Source: an uncultured Burkholderiales bacterium (GTDB taxonomy: Bacteria; Pseudomonadota; Gammaproteobacteria; Burkholderiales; Burkholderiaceae_C). Taken from it: a DNA stretch of 21,744 nucleotides. Shown piece after piece: positions 14,885 through 21,744 of the stretch. The DNA lies in the NCBI GenBank assembly GCA_903925445.1, contig CAIYFE010000293.1, positions 1 through 21,744 of the forward strand, in the 5' to 3' direction. The stretch's first letter is position 1. Each line of letters opens with the position of its first letter. Under the pieces are notes generated by a model. It did not search any database, had not been told where the DNA came from, and was given only the letters and a program-made list of their open reading frames with translations. A program made the position numbers and the translations under genes.

Positions 14885-15916
14885 TCAAATCACGCGCCAA
14901 GGCAAGGACTCGCCCGAGCGCAGCGGCTTGAGTTGGGCATCGCCAAATGCAAAACTTTCGGCAGGCGTCCAACGCTCGCGGCGCAAGGTCAAAGTGCCTG
15001 TGTTGCGCGCTAGCCCATAAAAATCAGCGCCATTGAAGCTTGTGAAAGCCTCCAGCTTGTCCAATGCATTCGCGTTATCAAACGCCTCGGCGTACATCGG
15101 CATGGCCGCGTGGGCGGTGTAGCAACCCGCGCAGCCGCTGGCGTGTTCTTTGAGGTGTGCCGGATGTGGCGCGCTGTCTGTGCCCGCAAAAAACTTGGCC
15201 GAACCGCTTGTGGCGGCTTGCACCAAGGCCAGACGATGCGTTTCGCGCTTGAGCACTGGCAAACAATAAAAATGAGGACGCACCCCACCCGTAAAGATTG
15301 CATTGCGGTTGTAGAGCAAGTGATGCGCGGTGATGCTTGCTGCCGTGAACGCATCGCTTTGCGCCACATATTGCGCGGCTTCGCGGGTCGTGATGTGTTC
15401 AAACACGACTTTGAGCTCTGGAAAATCTCGGCGCAAAGGAATAAGTTGTGTGTCAATGAACACGGCTTCGCGGTCAAACAAATCGATCTCACTGGCGGTC
15501 ACCTCGCCGTGAACCAGCAGCAGCAAACCCGCACGCTGCATGGCTTCTAAGGTTTTGTAGGTTTTGCGAATGTCGGTCACACCCGCATCGCTGTTGGTGG
15601 TGGCACCTGCGGGGTAGAGTTTGAGCGCGACCACGCCCGCGTCTTTGGCGCGGGCAATTTCGTCCGCGGGCAAGTTGTCGGTCAAATACAAGGTCATCAG
15701 CGGCTCGAAAGCAAGGCCCGATGGCACGGCGGCCAAGATGCGTTGCTTGTAGTCGAGCGCTTGCGCCGCGGTGGTCACCGGCGGCTTCAAGTTGGGCATG
15801 ATGAGGGCACGGGCAAATTCGGCCGCAGTGTGCGGCACAACCGTGTTCAAAGCGGCGCCGTCGCGCACATGCAAGTGCATGTCGTCGGGGCGGGTGAGGG
15901 TGATTTCTTGTGTCAT
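14885..15916 (-). CDS. pyrC: Dihydroorotase
   Basis: A 343-residue class II dihydroorotase that closes carbamoyl-aspartate to dihydroorotate in pyrimidine synthesis. Metal ligands H14 and H16 are in MHLHVRDG, and the carboxylated lysine is K99 in ALKLYPAGATTNSD. Later ligands and substrate contacts lie in FEHITT, HHLLYNRN and GTDSAPH. The ATG at 15916 has no spaced Shine-Dalgarno: a G5 run abuts it and GATAAT ends 6 nt upstream, as at dapF. It begins 16 nt after gltL on the same strand, so it may be read both from the glt operon and from its own start. Confidence 0.95.
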   Translation of the reverse strand: MTQEITLTRPDDMHLHVRDGAALNTVVPHTAAEFARALIMPNLKPPVTTAAQALDYKQRILAAVPSGLAFEPLMTLYLTDNLPADEIARAKDAGVVALKLYPAGATTNSDAGVTDIRKTYKTLEAMQRAGLLLLVHGEVTASEIDLFDREAVFIDTQLIPLRRDFPELKVVFEHITTREAAQYVAQSDAFTAASITAHHLLYNRNAIFTGGVRPHFYCLPVLKRETHRLALVQAATSGSAKFFAGTDSAPHPAHLKEHASGCAGCYTAHAAMPMYAEAFDNANALDKLEAFTSFNGADFYGLARNTGTLTLRRERWTPAESFAFGDAQLKPLRSGESLPWRVI

Positions 15917-15922
15917 CCCCCG

Positions 15923-15928
15923 ATTATC
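15923..15928 (-). promoter_or_regulatory. Predicted pyrC -10 element, leaderless type
   Basis: GATAAT on the minus strand ends 6 nt before the pyrC ATG and forms the same 15-mer GATAATCGGGGGATG found at dapF. It lies in the 16-nt gap after the gltL stop. A TTGAAC about 22 nt upstream, inside gltL, is too far for a standard -35. Confidence 0.55.
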
Positions 15929-15932
15929 TTCG

Positions 15933-16670
15933 TCAATGCTGCAAGATTTTGTTCAAGAACTCTTTGGTGCGCGGCTGACGGTTTTCGGGGTGGCTGAAAA
16001 ACTCATCGGTGCTGCAGTCTTCCAAAATCTTGCCGCCCACATCCATGAAAATCACGCGGTTGCCCACTTTGCGGGCAAAGCCCATTTCGTGAGTGACGCA
16101 CATCATGGTCATGCCTTCGTGGGCCAAATCGACCATCACATCCAGCACTTCGCCCACCATTTCAGGATCCAGCGCCGAGGTCGGCTCGTCAAACAACATG
16201 ACGATGGGATCCATGCTCAAAGCGCGGGCAATCGCCACGCGTTGCTGCTGCCCGCCCGAGAGTTGGCCTGGGAATTTGTCTTTGTGCGCCATCAAGCCCA
16301 CGCGCTCCAGGTATTTCAAACCGTGAGCGCGCGCCTCTTCCTCGCTGCGCCCCAACACTTTGACTTGGGCAATGGTCAGGTTTTCTGTCACGGACAGGTG
16401 TGGAAACAGTTCGAAATGCTGAAACACCATGCCCACGCGGCTGCGCAGCTTGGGCAAGTCGGTGTCCTTGCCGTGAACGGCCACACCGTCGACAAAAATC
16501 TCGCCTTGCTGAAAAGGCTCCAGCGCATTGATGGTCTTGATCAAGGTGGATTTACCCGAGCCCGAGGGCCCACACACGACGACAACTTCGCCTTTTTGAA
16601 TGAGTGTCGAGCAGTTGTTGAGCACTTGCACCGGCCCATACCATTTGGAAACATTTTTCAATTCAATCAC
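15933..16670 (-). CDS. gltL: Glutamate/aspartate ABC transporter ATP-binding protein
   Basis: A 245-residue polar amino-acid ABC ATPase, close to the 241 residues of E. coli GltL. Walker A GPSGSGKST (34-42), Q-loop Q84, signature LSGGQQQR (137-144), Walker B VMLFDEP (157-163) and H-loop H194 are all intact. The start is a GTG at 16670, chosen because GGGGAG lies 6 nt upstream and the protein then begins IELKNVSKWYG. The open frame to 16757 overlaps gltK and is not used. It is the fourth gene of gltIJKL and powers uptake through GltJ/GltK in the inner membrane. Confidence 0.93.
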   Translation of the reverse strand: MIELKNVSKWYGPVQVLNNCSTLIQKGEVVVVCGPSGSGKSTLIKTINALEPFQQGEIFVDGVAVHGKDTDLPKLRSRVGMVFQHFELFPHLSVTENLTIAQVKVLGRSEEEARAHGLKYLERVGLMAHKDKFPGQLSGGQQQRVAIARALSMDPIVMLFDEPTSALDPEMVGEVLDVMVDLAHEGMTMMCVTHEMGFARKVGNRVIFMDVGGKILEDCSTDEFFSHPENRQPRTKEFLNKILQH

Positions 16671-16696
16671 GATGCGCTCCCCGCAAGCCCCTAGGC

Positions 16697-17365
16697 TCAA
16701 CGAATAATTGCGATGCGCGCTTGCAAGCGTCGCACCAAGGCCGAGAGGCCAAAACAAATCACAAAATAAACCACAGCGGCCAGCAAATACACCTCTTCGA
16801 CGTGTCCGTAAATCTTGCCTGCCGTCACAAAGCCTTTGAGCAAGTCGTAGGCGCCAATGGCATAGACCAACGAGGTGTCTTGGAACAAGATGATGGTTTG
16901 CGTCAACAGCACAGGCAGCATGTTGCGAAAGGCTTGCGGCAAGACAACCAAGCGCATGTTTTGCGCATAACTCATGCCCAAGGCTTGTCCTGCAAACACC
17001 TGCCCGCGTGGTATCGACTGAATCCCTGCGCGCATGATTTCACTGAAAAAAGCCGCTTCAAACGCCACGAAGGTGATGAAGGCTGAAATTTCAGCGCCAA
17101 TCGAGCGTCCGATCAAAAACGGGATCAGCAAAAAGAACCACAAAATCACCATGACCAGCGGAATCGAGCGCATGGTGTTGACGTAAGTGACCGCAGGCCA
17201 CATCAACATTTTTTTGCCCGACAAGCGCATGAGCGCCAACAAAGTGCCCAAGGCAATGCCACCCAAAGTGGCCACCACCGTCAACTCCACGCTGAAGGCA
17301 AAACCCTTGAGCACAAACTTGCTCAAAATGTCCAGGTCAATGAAAGAAAAGTCCAGATCGATCAT
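16697..17365 (-). CDS. gltK: Glutamate/aspartate ABC transporter permease GltK
   Basis: A 222-residue HisMQ-type membrane permease with several hydrophobic segments (about 20-45, 55-85, 90-110, 180-210). The EAA loop that docks the ATPase is visible as MRAGIQSIPRGQVFAGQALG. E. coli GltK has 224 residues. ATG 17365 follows GGAGG by 9 nt and starts 2 nt after the gltJ stop, so the frame extension to 17428 is rejected. Assignment as K rather than J is from gene order. Confidence 0.9.
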   Translation of the reverse strand: MIDLDFSFIDLDILSKFVLKGFAFSVELTVVATLGGIALGTLLALMRLSGKKMLMWPAVTYVNTMRSIPLVMVILWFFLLIPFLIGRSIGAEISAFITFVAFEAAFFSEIMRAGIQSIPRGQVFAGQALGMSYAQNMRLVVLPQAFRNMLPVLLTQTIILFQDTSLVYAIGAYDLLKGFVTAGKIYGHVEEVYLLAAVVYFVICFGLSALVRRLQARIAIIR

Positions 17366-17367
17366 CT

Positions 17368-18084
17368 TCAGTGCCCTCCGCCTGAAGCAGCAGAAAGTCC
17401 GGGCACTTGAATGCGTCGTTCGACCCAAGTCATCAACCGATTGATTGCAAACGCAGAAGCTGCATACAAGGCCGTCACGGCCAAGTAAACCTCAATGCCA
17501 CGCGATGTTTCTTCTTGCACTTGCATGGCGTACATGGTGAGTTCGGCGATGGACACCGCAAATGCGACCGAGGAGTTTTTGAGCAAATTCATCGACTCGC
17601 TGGTCAGCGGCGGCCAAATGATGCGAAACGCCATCGGCAACAAAATATAGCGGTACGACTGCCAAGTGGTGAACCCCATGGCCATGGCCGCGTAGCGTTG
17701 ACCCCGTGGCAAAGCCTGAATGCCCGCCCTCACCTGCTCAGCGATGCGAGCAGAGGTGAAAAACCCCAAACCCAACACCACCAACGCAAACCCAGGCACT
17801 TGCTGCAAAGCCGGAAAGAGCTTGGGCAGCACAAAATACCAAATGAAAATTTGCACCAACACAGGAATGTTGCGAAACAGCTCCACCCAAGCGTTGGCCA
17901 GACGGCTCAAAACGGGGCTGTTGGGCAAGGTGCGCAACGTGCCCATCAAAGCACCCACGACCATGGCCACCAGCCACGCGCTCAAAGCAACCGACAGCGT
18001 CCACCCCCACGCATCGAGCATCCACTCTAGGTAGGTGCGGCCGCTGCCGTCGTCGTCTAAAAAGAATTGCCAGTCCAGCGTCAT
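17368..18084 (-). CDS. gltJ: Glutamate/aspartate ABC transporter permease GltJ
   Basis: A 238-residue HisMQ-type permease (E. coli GltJ has 246) with membrane segments around 28-52, 75-110 and 200-215. The EAA loop reads VRAGIQALPRGQRYAAMAMG. The start begins MTLDWQFFLDDDGSGRTYLEW, a typical GltJ N-terminus. It begins 6 nt after the gltI stop with only a poor ribosome-binding site, so coupling to gltI translation is likely. Confidence 0.9.
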   Translation of the reverse strand: MTLDWQFFLDDDGSGRTYLEWMLDAWGWTLSVALSAWLVAMVVGALMGTLRTLPNSPVLSRLANAWVELFRNIPVLVQIFIWYFVLPKLFPALQQVPGFALVVLGLGFFTSARIAEQVRAGIQALPRGQRYAAMAMGFTTWQSYRYILLPMAFRIIWPPLTSESMNLLKNSSVAFAVSIAELTMYAMQVQEETSRGIEVYLAVTALYAASAFAINRLMTWVERRIQVPGLSAASGGGH

Positions 18085-18090
18085 GCGGAT

Positions 18091-18990
18091 TTATTTCTTG
18101 GCGTAGTCTTCAACAGGCTTGTCGTTGGGGTTGGCCCAAAGTTGCTTGTTGTTTTCGCTGGCAGGCATGTTCAAACGGGCATTCTTGGGTGGAATGGGTT
18201 GAACAAACCATTTGTCGTACAGCTTGGCCAGTTCGCCGGATTTGGCCAATCCCACGATGGTGTCATCGGCCAATTTTTTGAAGGCTGGATCATCCTTGCG
18301 CAACATGATGGCAATGGGCTCGACACTCAAAACTTCGCCCACGATTTTGTAATCGGCTGGGTTTTTGCTGTTGGCGATGTTGCCAGCCAAGATTTGGCTG
18401 TCCATCACAAACGCGTCGGCGCGGCCTGATTCGAGCAGCAAGAAGCTGTCGGCGTGGTCTTTGCCATACACCTCTTTGAAATCAATGCCCGTGGCGCGTT
18501 CGTGCTTACGCAACAGCTGCACAGACGTTGTGCCCGTGGTGGTCGCCACGTTTTTACCGTTGAGCTGAGTAATGCTGTTGATGCCCGAGTTGGCATGCAC
18601 AGCGGTGCGAACTTCTTCCACGTAAGTGGTGTCCGCAAATGCCACGTCTTTTTGACGCGCCATGTTGTTGGTGGTCGAGCCGCATTCAATGTCAACGGTG
18701 CCGTTTTGCACCAAAGGAATTCGGTTTTGTGACGTCACAGACACGTACTTGACTTCCAATTTTTTGCCAATTGTTTTTTCCAAATTCGCAATGATGCGTT
18801 GGCAGATTTCAACGTGGTAACCCACGTATTTGCCGTCACCCAAGGTGTAAGACAACGCGCCAGACGAATCGCGCACACCCATGGTGATGGAGCCTGCTGC
18901 TTTGGTTTTGGAAATCGTGTCATTGGCTTGCGCAAATACAGAACCAGCGAGAGAGGCAAGCAAACACACGGTGAACAATTGCTTTTTCAT
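18091..18990 (-). CDS. gltI: Glutamate/aspartate periplasmic binding protein
   Basis: A 299-residue family 3 solute-binding protein. A signal peptide (MKKQLFTVCLLASLAGSVFA, cleavage after about residue 20) leads to TISKTKAAGSITMGVRDSSG, the standard start of the mature domain. VEICQRI and the region GTVDIECGSTTNNMAR are typical of GltI/AatJ proteins. It delivers glutamate and aspartate to GltJK. AAGGAG lies 6 nt before the ATG. The 90-nt gap upstream should hold the operon promoter. TAGAAT there is a possible -10 with only a weak -35, so I do not assign one. No regulator gene (such as a two-component pair) is adjacent. Confidence 0.93.
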   Translation of the reverse strand: MKKQLFTVCLLASLAGSVFAQANDTISKTKAAGSITMGVRDSSGALSYTLGDGKYVGYHVEICQRIIANLEKTIGKKLEVKYVSVTSQNRIPLVQNGTVDIECGSTTNNMARQKDVAFADTTYVEEVRTAVHANSGINSITQLNGKNVATTTGTTSVQLLRKHERATGIDFKEVYGKDHADSFLLLESGRADAFVMDSQILAGNIANSKNPADYKIVGEVLSVEPIAIMLRKDDPAFKKLADDTIVGLAKSGELAKLYDKWFVQPIPPKNARLNMPASENNKQLWANPNDKPVEDYAKK

Positions 18991-19080
18991 TGGGGACTCC
19001 TTGAAAGCATTAACACAATCAAATCATTCTAAAGACTTGAACGACCGGCTTTGCACCGTGTTTTCCACATAAAAAGGCCG

Positions 19081-20253
19081 TTACTTCGCCGCTTTTGTAG
19101 CTATTTTCAAATAAAGTTGATTTTGCAGCTTTGCCATTGCCTCCCAGCTTTGCGATTGCGCCCAAGTCCGCGCCTGCTGCGACATGGCTTGATCCACAAC
19201 GGGGGACAAAACGTGTTCAATTTTTGCGGCCAACTCCTGCGAATCTTTGGGATTTTGCAAAATCAAGGCGTTTTGGCCATCGCTCAAGCTGGCGGCGATG
19301 CCGCAATAGGTGGCACCTGAGACCACCACGGGCAAACTGTGCGCCATGGCTTCGAGCACCACCATGCCAAAGGTGTCTTCCAAAGTCGGATGCACCAACA
19401 CATCACACGCGGTGTAGAGCTGCGCCATGTTTTTGACCACGCCCACATCCAACACACGGTGCTTCAAAGCTGGCGTGACCAGCTGCTGCCAAACCCCACG
19501 CGGATTGGCAGCGCCCGCCACGACCAAGACCACGTCCTCGGGCAAGCTCGACAACGCGGCCAATGCAGTAGGCAAGCCTTTTTTTTGCGCATCGTTGCCC
19601 ACCCACAACAACACCTTGGCTGGCGGCGCAATGCCCAAAACGTCCCGCGCCTGCATGCGTGCGGTTTGACGGGCTGAAGCATCTAACGCATCCGGCAGCT
19701 CCACCCCAGGCGCAATCGTGACCACTCGGTCTGGCGGGCAGCGCAAGGCGTTGACCATCAAGGCGTTGAGCGGCTCTGAAACCGCGACAACATGGCGGTC
19801 TGCCGTTGGCCAAAAACGAAATTTCTCCAACAGCCAGTACGTCAAAAGTCGGGGGCTGGTCAGAATCGACAAGCATTTCAGCGCTTTTTTCGCCATCGAT
19901 TTGCCCGCGAACAATTGATGCGACAGCGGAATCACATGCACCGTTTGCACGTTGCCGCGCCACGTGTTTTCATGCGAATGCACGATGTCAAAACCGCGTC
20001 GGGTGTACCAAGCCGTGCAAACCGCATACAGCAGTTGGTTGAGAAATCGAGGTTTTTCAAACCAATGCGCAATCTGTGTGTAGCGCACGCCAGGCAAGCG
20101 GTGCTCGATTTTTTGCGCGAACACGTGAAAGTCGTGATCGCGCGCCAAGGCCTCAACCATGGCCACAGCGTAATGCTCTGCGCCACCGCCCGTGATGGTG
20201 AAATTGCGATGCAACACCGCGATTTTCAAGCGACGTGGGTGCGAATTGGCCAT
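19081..20253 (-). CDS. Family 4 glycosyltransferase
   Basis: A 390-residue GT-B glycosyltransferase of family GT4, similar in outline to WaaG-type LPS transferases. The N-terminal acceptor motif is TGGGAEHYA (21-29). The donor domain starts near LLWVGNDAQKKGL (215-227), and the nucleotide-sugar segment is HPTLEDTFGMVVLEAM (288-303). The usual EX7E pair appears as D293 and E301. Sugar donor and acceptor are unknown; cytoplasmic face of the inner membrane is likely. ATG 20253 shares one base with the deacetylase stop (TGATG), indicating coupling. The TTG just upstream is not preferred. It ends 90 nt before gltI with no clear terminator. Confidence 0.87.
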   Translation of the reverse strand: MANSHPRRLKIAVLHRNFTITGGGAEHYAVAMVEALARDHDFHVFAQKIEHRLPGVRYTQIAHWFEKPRFLNQLLYAVCTAWYTRRGFDIVHSHENTWRGNVQTVHVIPLSHQLFAGKSMAKKALKCLSILTSPRLLTYWLLEKFRFWPTADRHVVAVSEPLNALMVNALRCPPDRVVTIAPGVELPDALDASARQTARMQARDVLGIAPPAKVLLWVGNDAQKKGLPTALAALSSLPEDVVLVVAGAANPRGVWQQLVTPALKHRVLDVGVVKNMAQLYTACDVLVHPTLEDTFGMVVLEAMAHSLPVVVSGATYCGIAASLSDGQNALILQNPKDSQELAAKIEHVLSPVVDQAMSQQARTWAQSQSWEAMAKLQNQLYLKIATKAAK

Positions 20254-20987
20254 CAATGCGAGTCCTCATAAGCGGTCAACAGCTTCAACAAAAACTGCGG
20301 CCAGTAAGTCGAACGCACCACGGGCACCCGGGGCAAATCAAACAAATTCGCATCCGATGGCGTCACGGCAACCCGCCCACGCAAGGTGGTAGTCGCCGCC
20401 TCATAACCCGCCCAACGGGCAGCTTGTGCGTGTTCGGGTCCATAAATACCGAACGGGTAGCAAAACTGTGTCACGGCGCTACCCAGTTGCGTTTCGAGGT
20501 CGGTTTTGCTGTCAGCAATTTCGCGCTGCGCATCCACGTCTGTCAGCGTTTTGAGGTTGGCATGGGTTTGGGTGTGCGAGCCGATTTCTTGCCCGCCCGC
20601 GTGCCAAGCACGCAAAGCTTCCCAATCCATCAGGGCTGCGCTGGGAACGCCCAAATCGTCATCCCACACATTGGTTTGCCCAACCCGCTGACTGACGATG
20701 TAGCACGTTGACGAAAACCCGTGTCGCTGCAAAACCGGCAAGGCATGGCGCAAATTGTTGGCATAGCCATCGTCAAAAGTAATGCCCACCACACGTCCAA
20801 ACTTTTCGCCGCGCAAATAGGGCATCAAAGCGCTCATGCTCAAGCCCTGAAATCCCAGGCACTTGAGCCAAGCCATCTGCCGCGCAAAAGCAGCCGGCGA
20901 CACATACAAACTGCGCATGGGCGTTCCCTTGGCAGGAGCCAAGTCAATTTGGTGGTAGGTGAGAATAGGGATCGAGCGGGAGCGCAT
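20253..20987 (-). CDS. Polysaccharide deacetylase (NodB-fold)
   Basis: A 244-residue carbohydrate esterase family 4-type protein. The N-terminus IPILTYHQI (6-14) is typical of this group. Metal/catalytic motifs are TFDDGY (70-75; D72, D73) and GSHTQTHANL (136-145) with metal ligands H138 and H142, then CYPFGIYG. No signal peptide is obvious. The likely role is deacetylation of a surface or exopolysaccharide sugar, in step with the overlapping glycosyltransferase. ATG 20987 is chosen because the frame extension to 21050 would run through the porin terminator hairpin. No Shine-Dalgarno is present; TCTAAT ends 6 nt before the ATG. Confidence 0.88.
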   Translation of the reverse strand: MRSRSIPILTYHQIDLAPAKGTPMRSLYVSPAAFARQMAWLKCLGFQGLSMSALMPYLRGEKFGRVVGITFDDGYANNLRHALPVLQRHGFSSTCYIVSQRVGQTNVWDDDLGVPSAALMDWEALRAWHAGGQEIGSHTQTHANLKTLTDVDAQREIADSKTDLETQLGSAVTQFCYPFGIYGPEHAQAARWAGYEAATTTLRGRVAVTPSDANLFDLPRVPVVRSTYWPQFLLKLLTAYEDSH

Positions 20988-20993
20988 GGGTGA

Positions 20994-20999
20994 ATTAGA
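20994..20999 (-). promoter_or_regulatory. Predicted -10 element of the deacetylase gene, leaderless type
   Basis: TCTAAT on the minus strand (5 of 6 matches to TATAAT) ends 6 nt before ATG 20987. It lies between the porin terminator and the gene, as expected for a fresh start after termination. No convincing -35 is visible; the region that would hold it is the terminator stem. Confidence 0.45.
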
Positions 21000-21003
21000 C
21001 CAA

Positions 21004-21039
21004 ATAAAAACCCCGCCACTCTTGCGAGCGACGGGGTTT
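21004..21039 (-). terminator. Rho-independent terminator of the porin gene
   Basis: On the minus strand, CCCCGTCGCTC (21026-21036) and GAGTGGCGGGG (21011-21021) form an 11-bp RNA stem with two G-U pairs closed by a GCAA tetraloop (GNRA type). A TTTTTAT tract follows. It lies about 40 nt after the porin stop codon. Flanking A/T runs make it partly symmetrical. Confidence 0.93.
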
Positions 21040-21077
21040 AAGACTTTCAATCTTTAACTGGCTAAGCCAGCTTCAGA

Positions 21078-21744
21078 TTAGAAGTTGACTTGAACGCCAG
21101 CAGCAGTTTTGGTCTGTTTAGCAACAGTTGAGTTAAGCGTTTGACCATCGATGGTGTAAGAGCTGTAACGAGCGTACACGGTTGTGTTTTTGCTCAAAGC
21201 GTAGTCCAAGCCCAAACCAGTGATGGATTGGTTGGCTTTGGCTGATGAGTTGTCGTTGTTTTTAGCAACTTGACCCAACAATGTTGTTGCGCCCATTGTG
21301 TAGGTAGCTGCGTAGAACGAACCAGAGTTGTCAGCGCCAGCAGCGCCTTTCACTGCAGATTCAGTGTGGCCGCCAACGATCACTTTGGCAGCGCCAAATG
21401 TGTAGCTGGCGTTGTAGCTGGTCAACACGTTGTTCACTGTGTTAGCAGCGCCAGAAGCAGCTTTGTATTGTGTCAAAGCAGCAGTCACAGGACCGTTAGC
21501 GTAGAAAGCGCCGATGTCGTCAACTGCGCCAACTTGAGTCACGCCTCCAACAGCAGCATTAGCAACGCCCAGAGAGGCAGCAGCATTAGCGTCAGCATTT
21601 TGACCAAAAGTGTGCCCCCAAGCCAATGTCAAACCACTGAACACAGGTGATGTGTAGTTCACAGTTTGGCTGTTACGCACGTGAGCTGAGCCCATCACGC
21701 CTTCGCCGAAGCCAGAACCCAATTTAGTACCGAATGGGTTAGCA
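21078..21744 (-). CDS. Gram-negative outer-membrane porin, C-terminal part (5' end outside window)
   Basis: The last 221 residues of a trimeric general porin of the Burkholderiales type. Alternating beta-strand pattern is clear, for example NYTSPVFSGLTLAWGHTFGQ, YNASYTFGAAKVIVGGHT and FYAATYTMGATTLLGQV. The chain ends TAAGVQVNF, whose final Phe is the outer-membrane assembly signal. The GLDYALSKNTTVYARYSSY segment is the usual penultimate strand of this family. Codon choice looks distinct from neighbours (rich in GCT, GCA, GTT and AAC), as expected of a very highly expressed gene. Start, signal peptide and promoter lie outside the window. A strong terminator follows. Confidence 0.93.
   Translation of the reverse strand, partial: ANPFGTKLGSGFGEGVMGSAHVRNSQTVNYTSPVFSGLTLAWGHTFGQNADANAAASLGVANAAVGGVTQVGAVDDIGAFYANGPVTAALTQYKAASGAANTVNNVLTSYNASYTFGAAKVIVGGHTESAVKGAAGADNSGSFYAATYTMGATTLLGQVAKNNDNSSAKANQSITGLGLDYALSKNTTVYARYSSYTIDGQTLNSTVAKQTKTAAGVQVNF

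Noticed and set aside
15771..16694. Plus-strand reading frame of about 307 codons opposite gltL
   Set aside because: Antisense to a complete ABC ATPase with all motifs intact; the product is His-rich with no domain.

Overview
The window looks like a chromosomal core region of a Gram-negative betaproteobacterium, most likely order Burkholderiales and near the Comamonadaceae. This rests on an orphan Bug-family solute-binding protein, a Burkholderiales-type trimeric porin ending in phenylalanine, the dapF-DUF484-xerC gene order, a gltIJKL amino-acid transporter and moderately high GC. It is an inference from gene content, not a database result. Genes are tightly packed, with many 1-4 nt overlaps. 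I see no tRNA, rRNA, insertion sequence, prophage, CRISPR array or attachment site.

Layout. Positions 1-5336 (minus strand) form a run transcribed dapF, DUF484, xerC, rlmI, cobW-type GTPase, then the start of a Lys/Ala/Pro-rich protein cut by the window edge. A carboxymuconolactone-decarboxylase-like gene (5441-5998, plus) is divergent from dapF and convergent with an orphan Bug-type binding protein (6008-7000, minus). A NUDIX plus metallo-beta-lactamase fusion (7117-8784, plus) meets the convergent RNase P RNA gene rnpB (about 8790-9112, minus). On the plus strand follow a COG2509-like FAD oxidoreductase, cysK and a B12-binding-type radical SAM gene with an unusual cysteine spacing. The minus strand resumes with htpX, pyrC, gltL, gltK, gltJ and gltI, then a family 4 glycosyltransferase and a polysaccharide deacetylase. 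A strong terminator and the 3' part of a porin gene end the window.

How genes may work together. DapF (lysine and peptidoglycan precursor), XerC (dimer resolution) and the DUF484 protein repeat the known dapF-yigA-xerC grouping of E. coli. The His-rich CobW GTPase suggests metal (zinc) handling next to a putative regulator or nucleoid protein. GltIJKL imports glutamate/aspartate, and pyrC, 16 nt downstream, acts on carbamoyl-aspartate. The deacetylase and glycosyltransferase overlap by one base and probably modify a surface glycan.

The most interesting signal is in promoter/start architecture rather than a new gene cassette. Four genes (dapF, pyrC, the NUDIX-MBL fusion and the deacetylase) have no Shine-Dalgarno sequence. 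Each has a -10-like hexamer ending exactly 6 nt before its ATG, and two share an identical 15-mer. The rnpB gene carries the same GATAAT hexamer 7 nt before its RNA 5' end. This predicts leaderless mRNAs. The second point of interest is the CX4CX2C motif in the radical SAM protein. I did not find convincing evidence of a wholly new multi-gene system.
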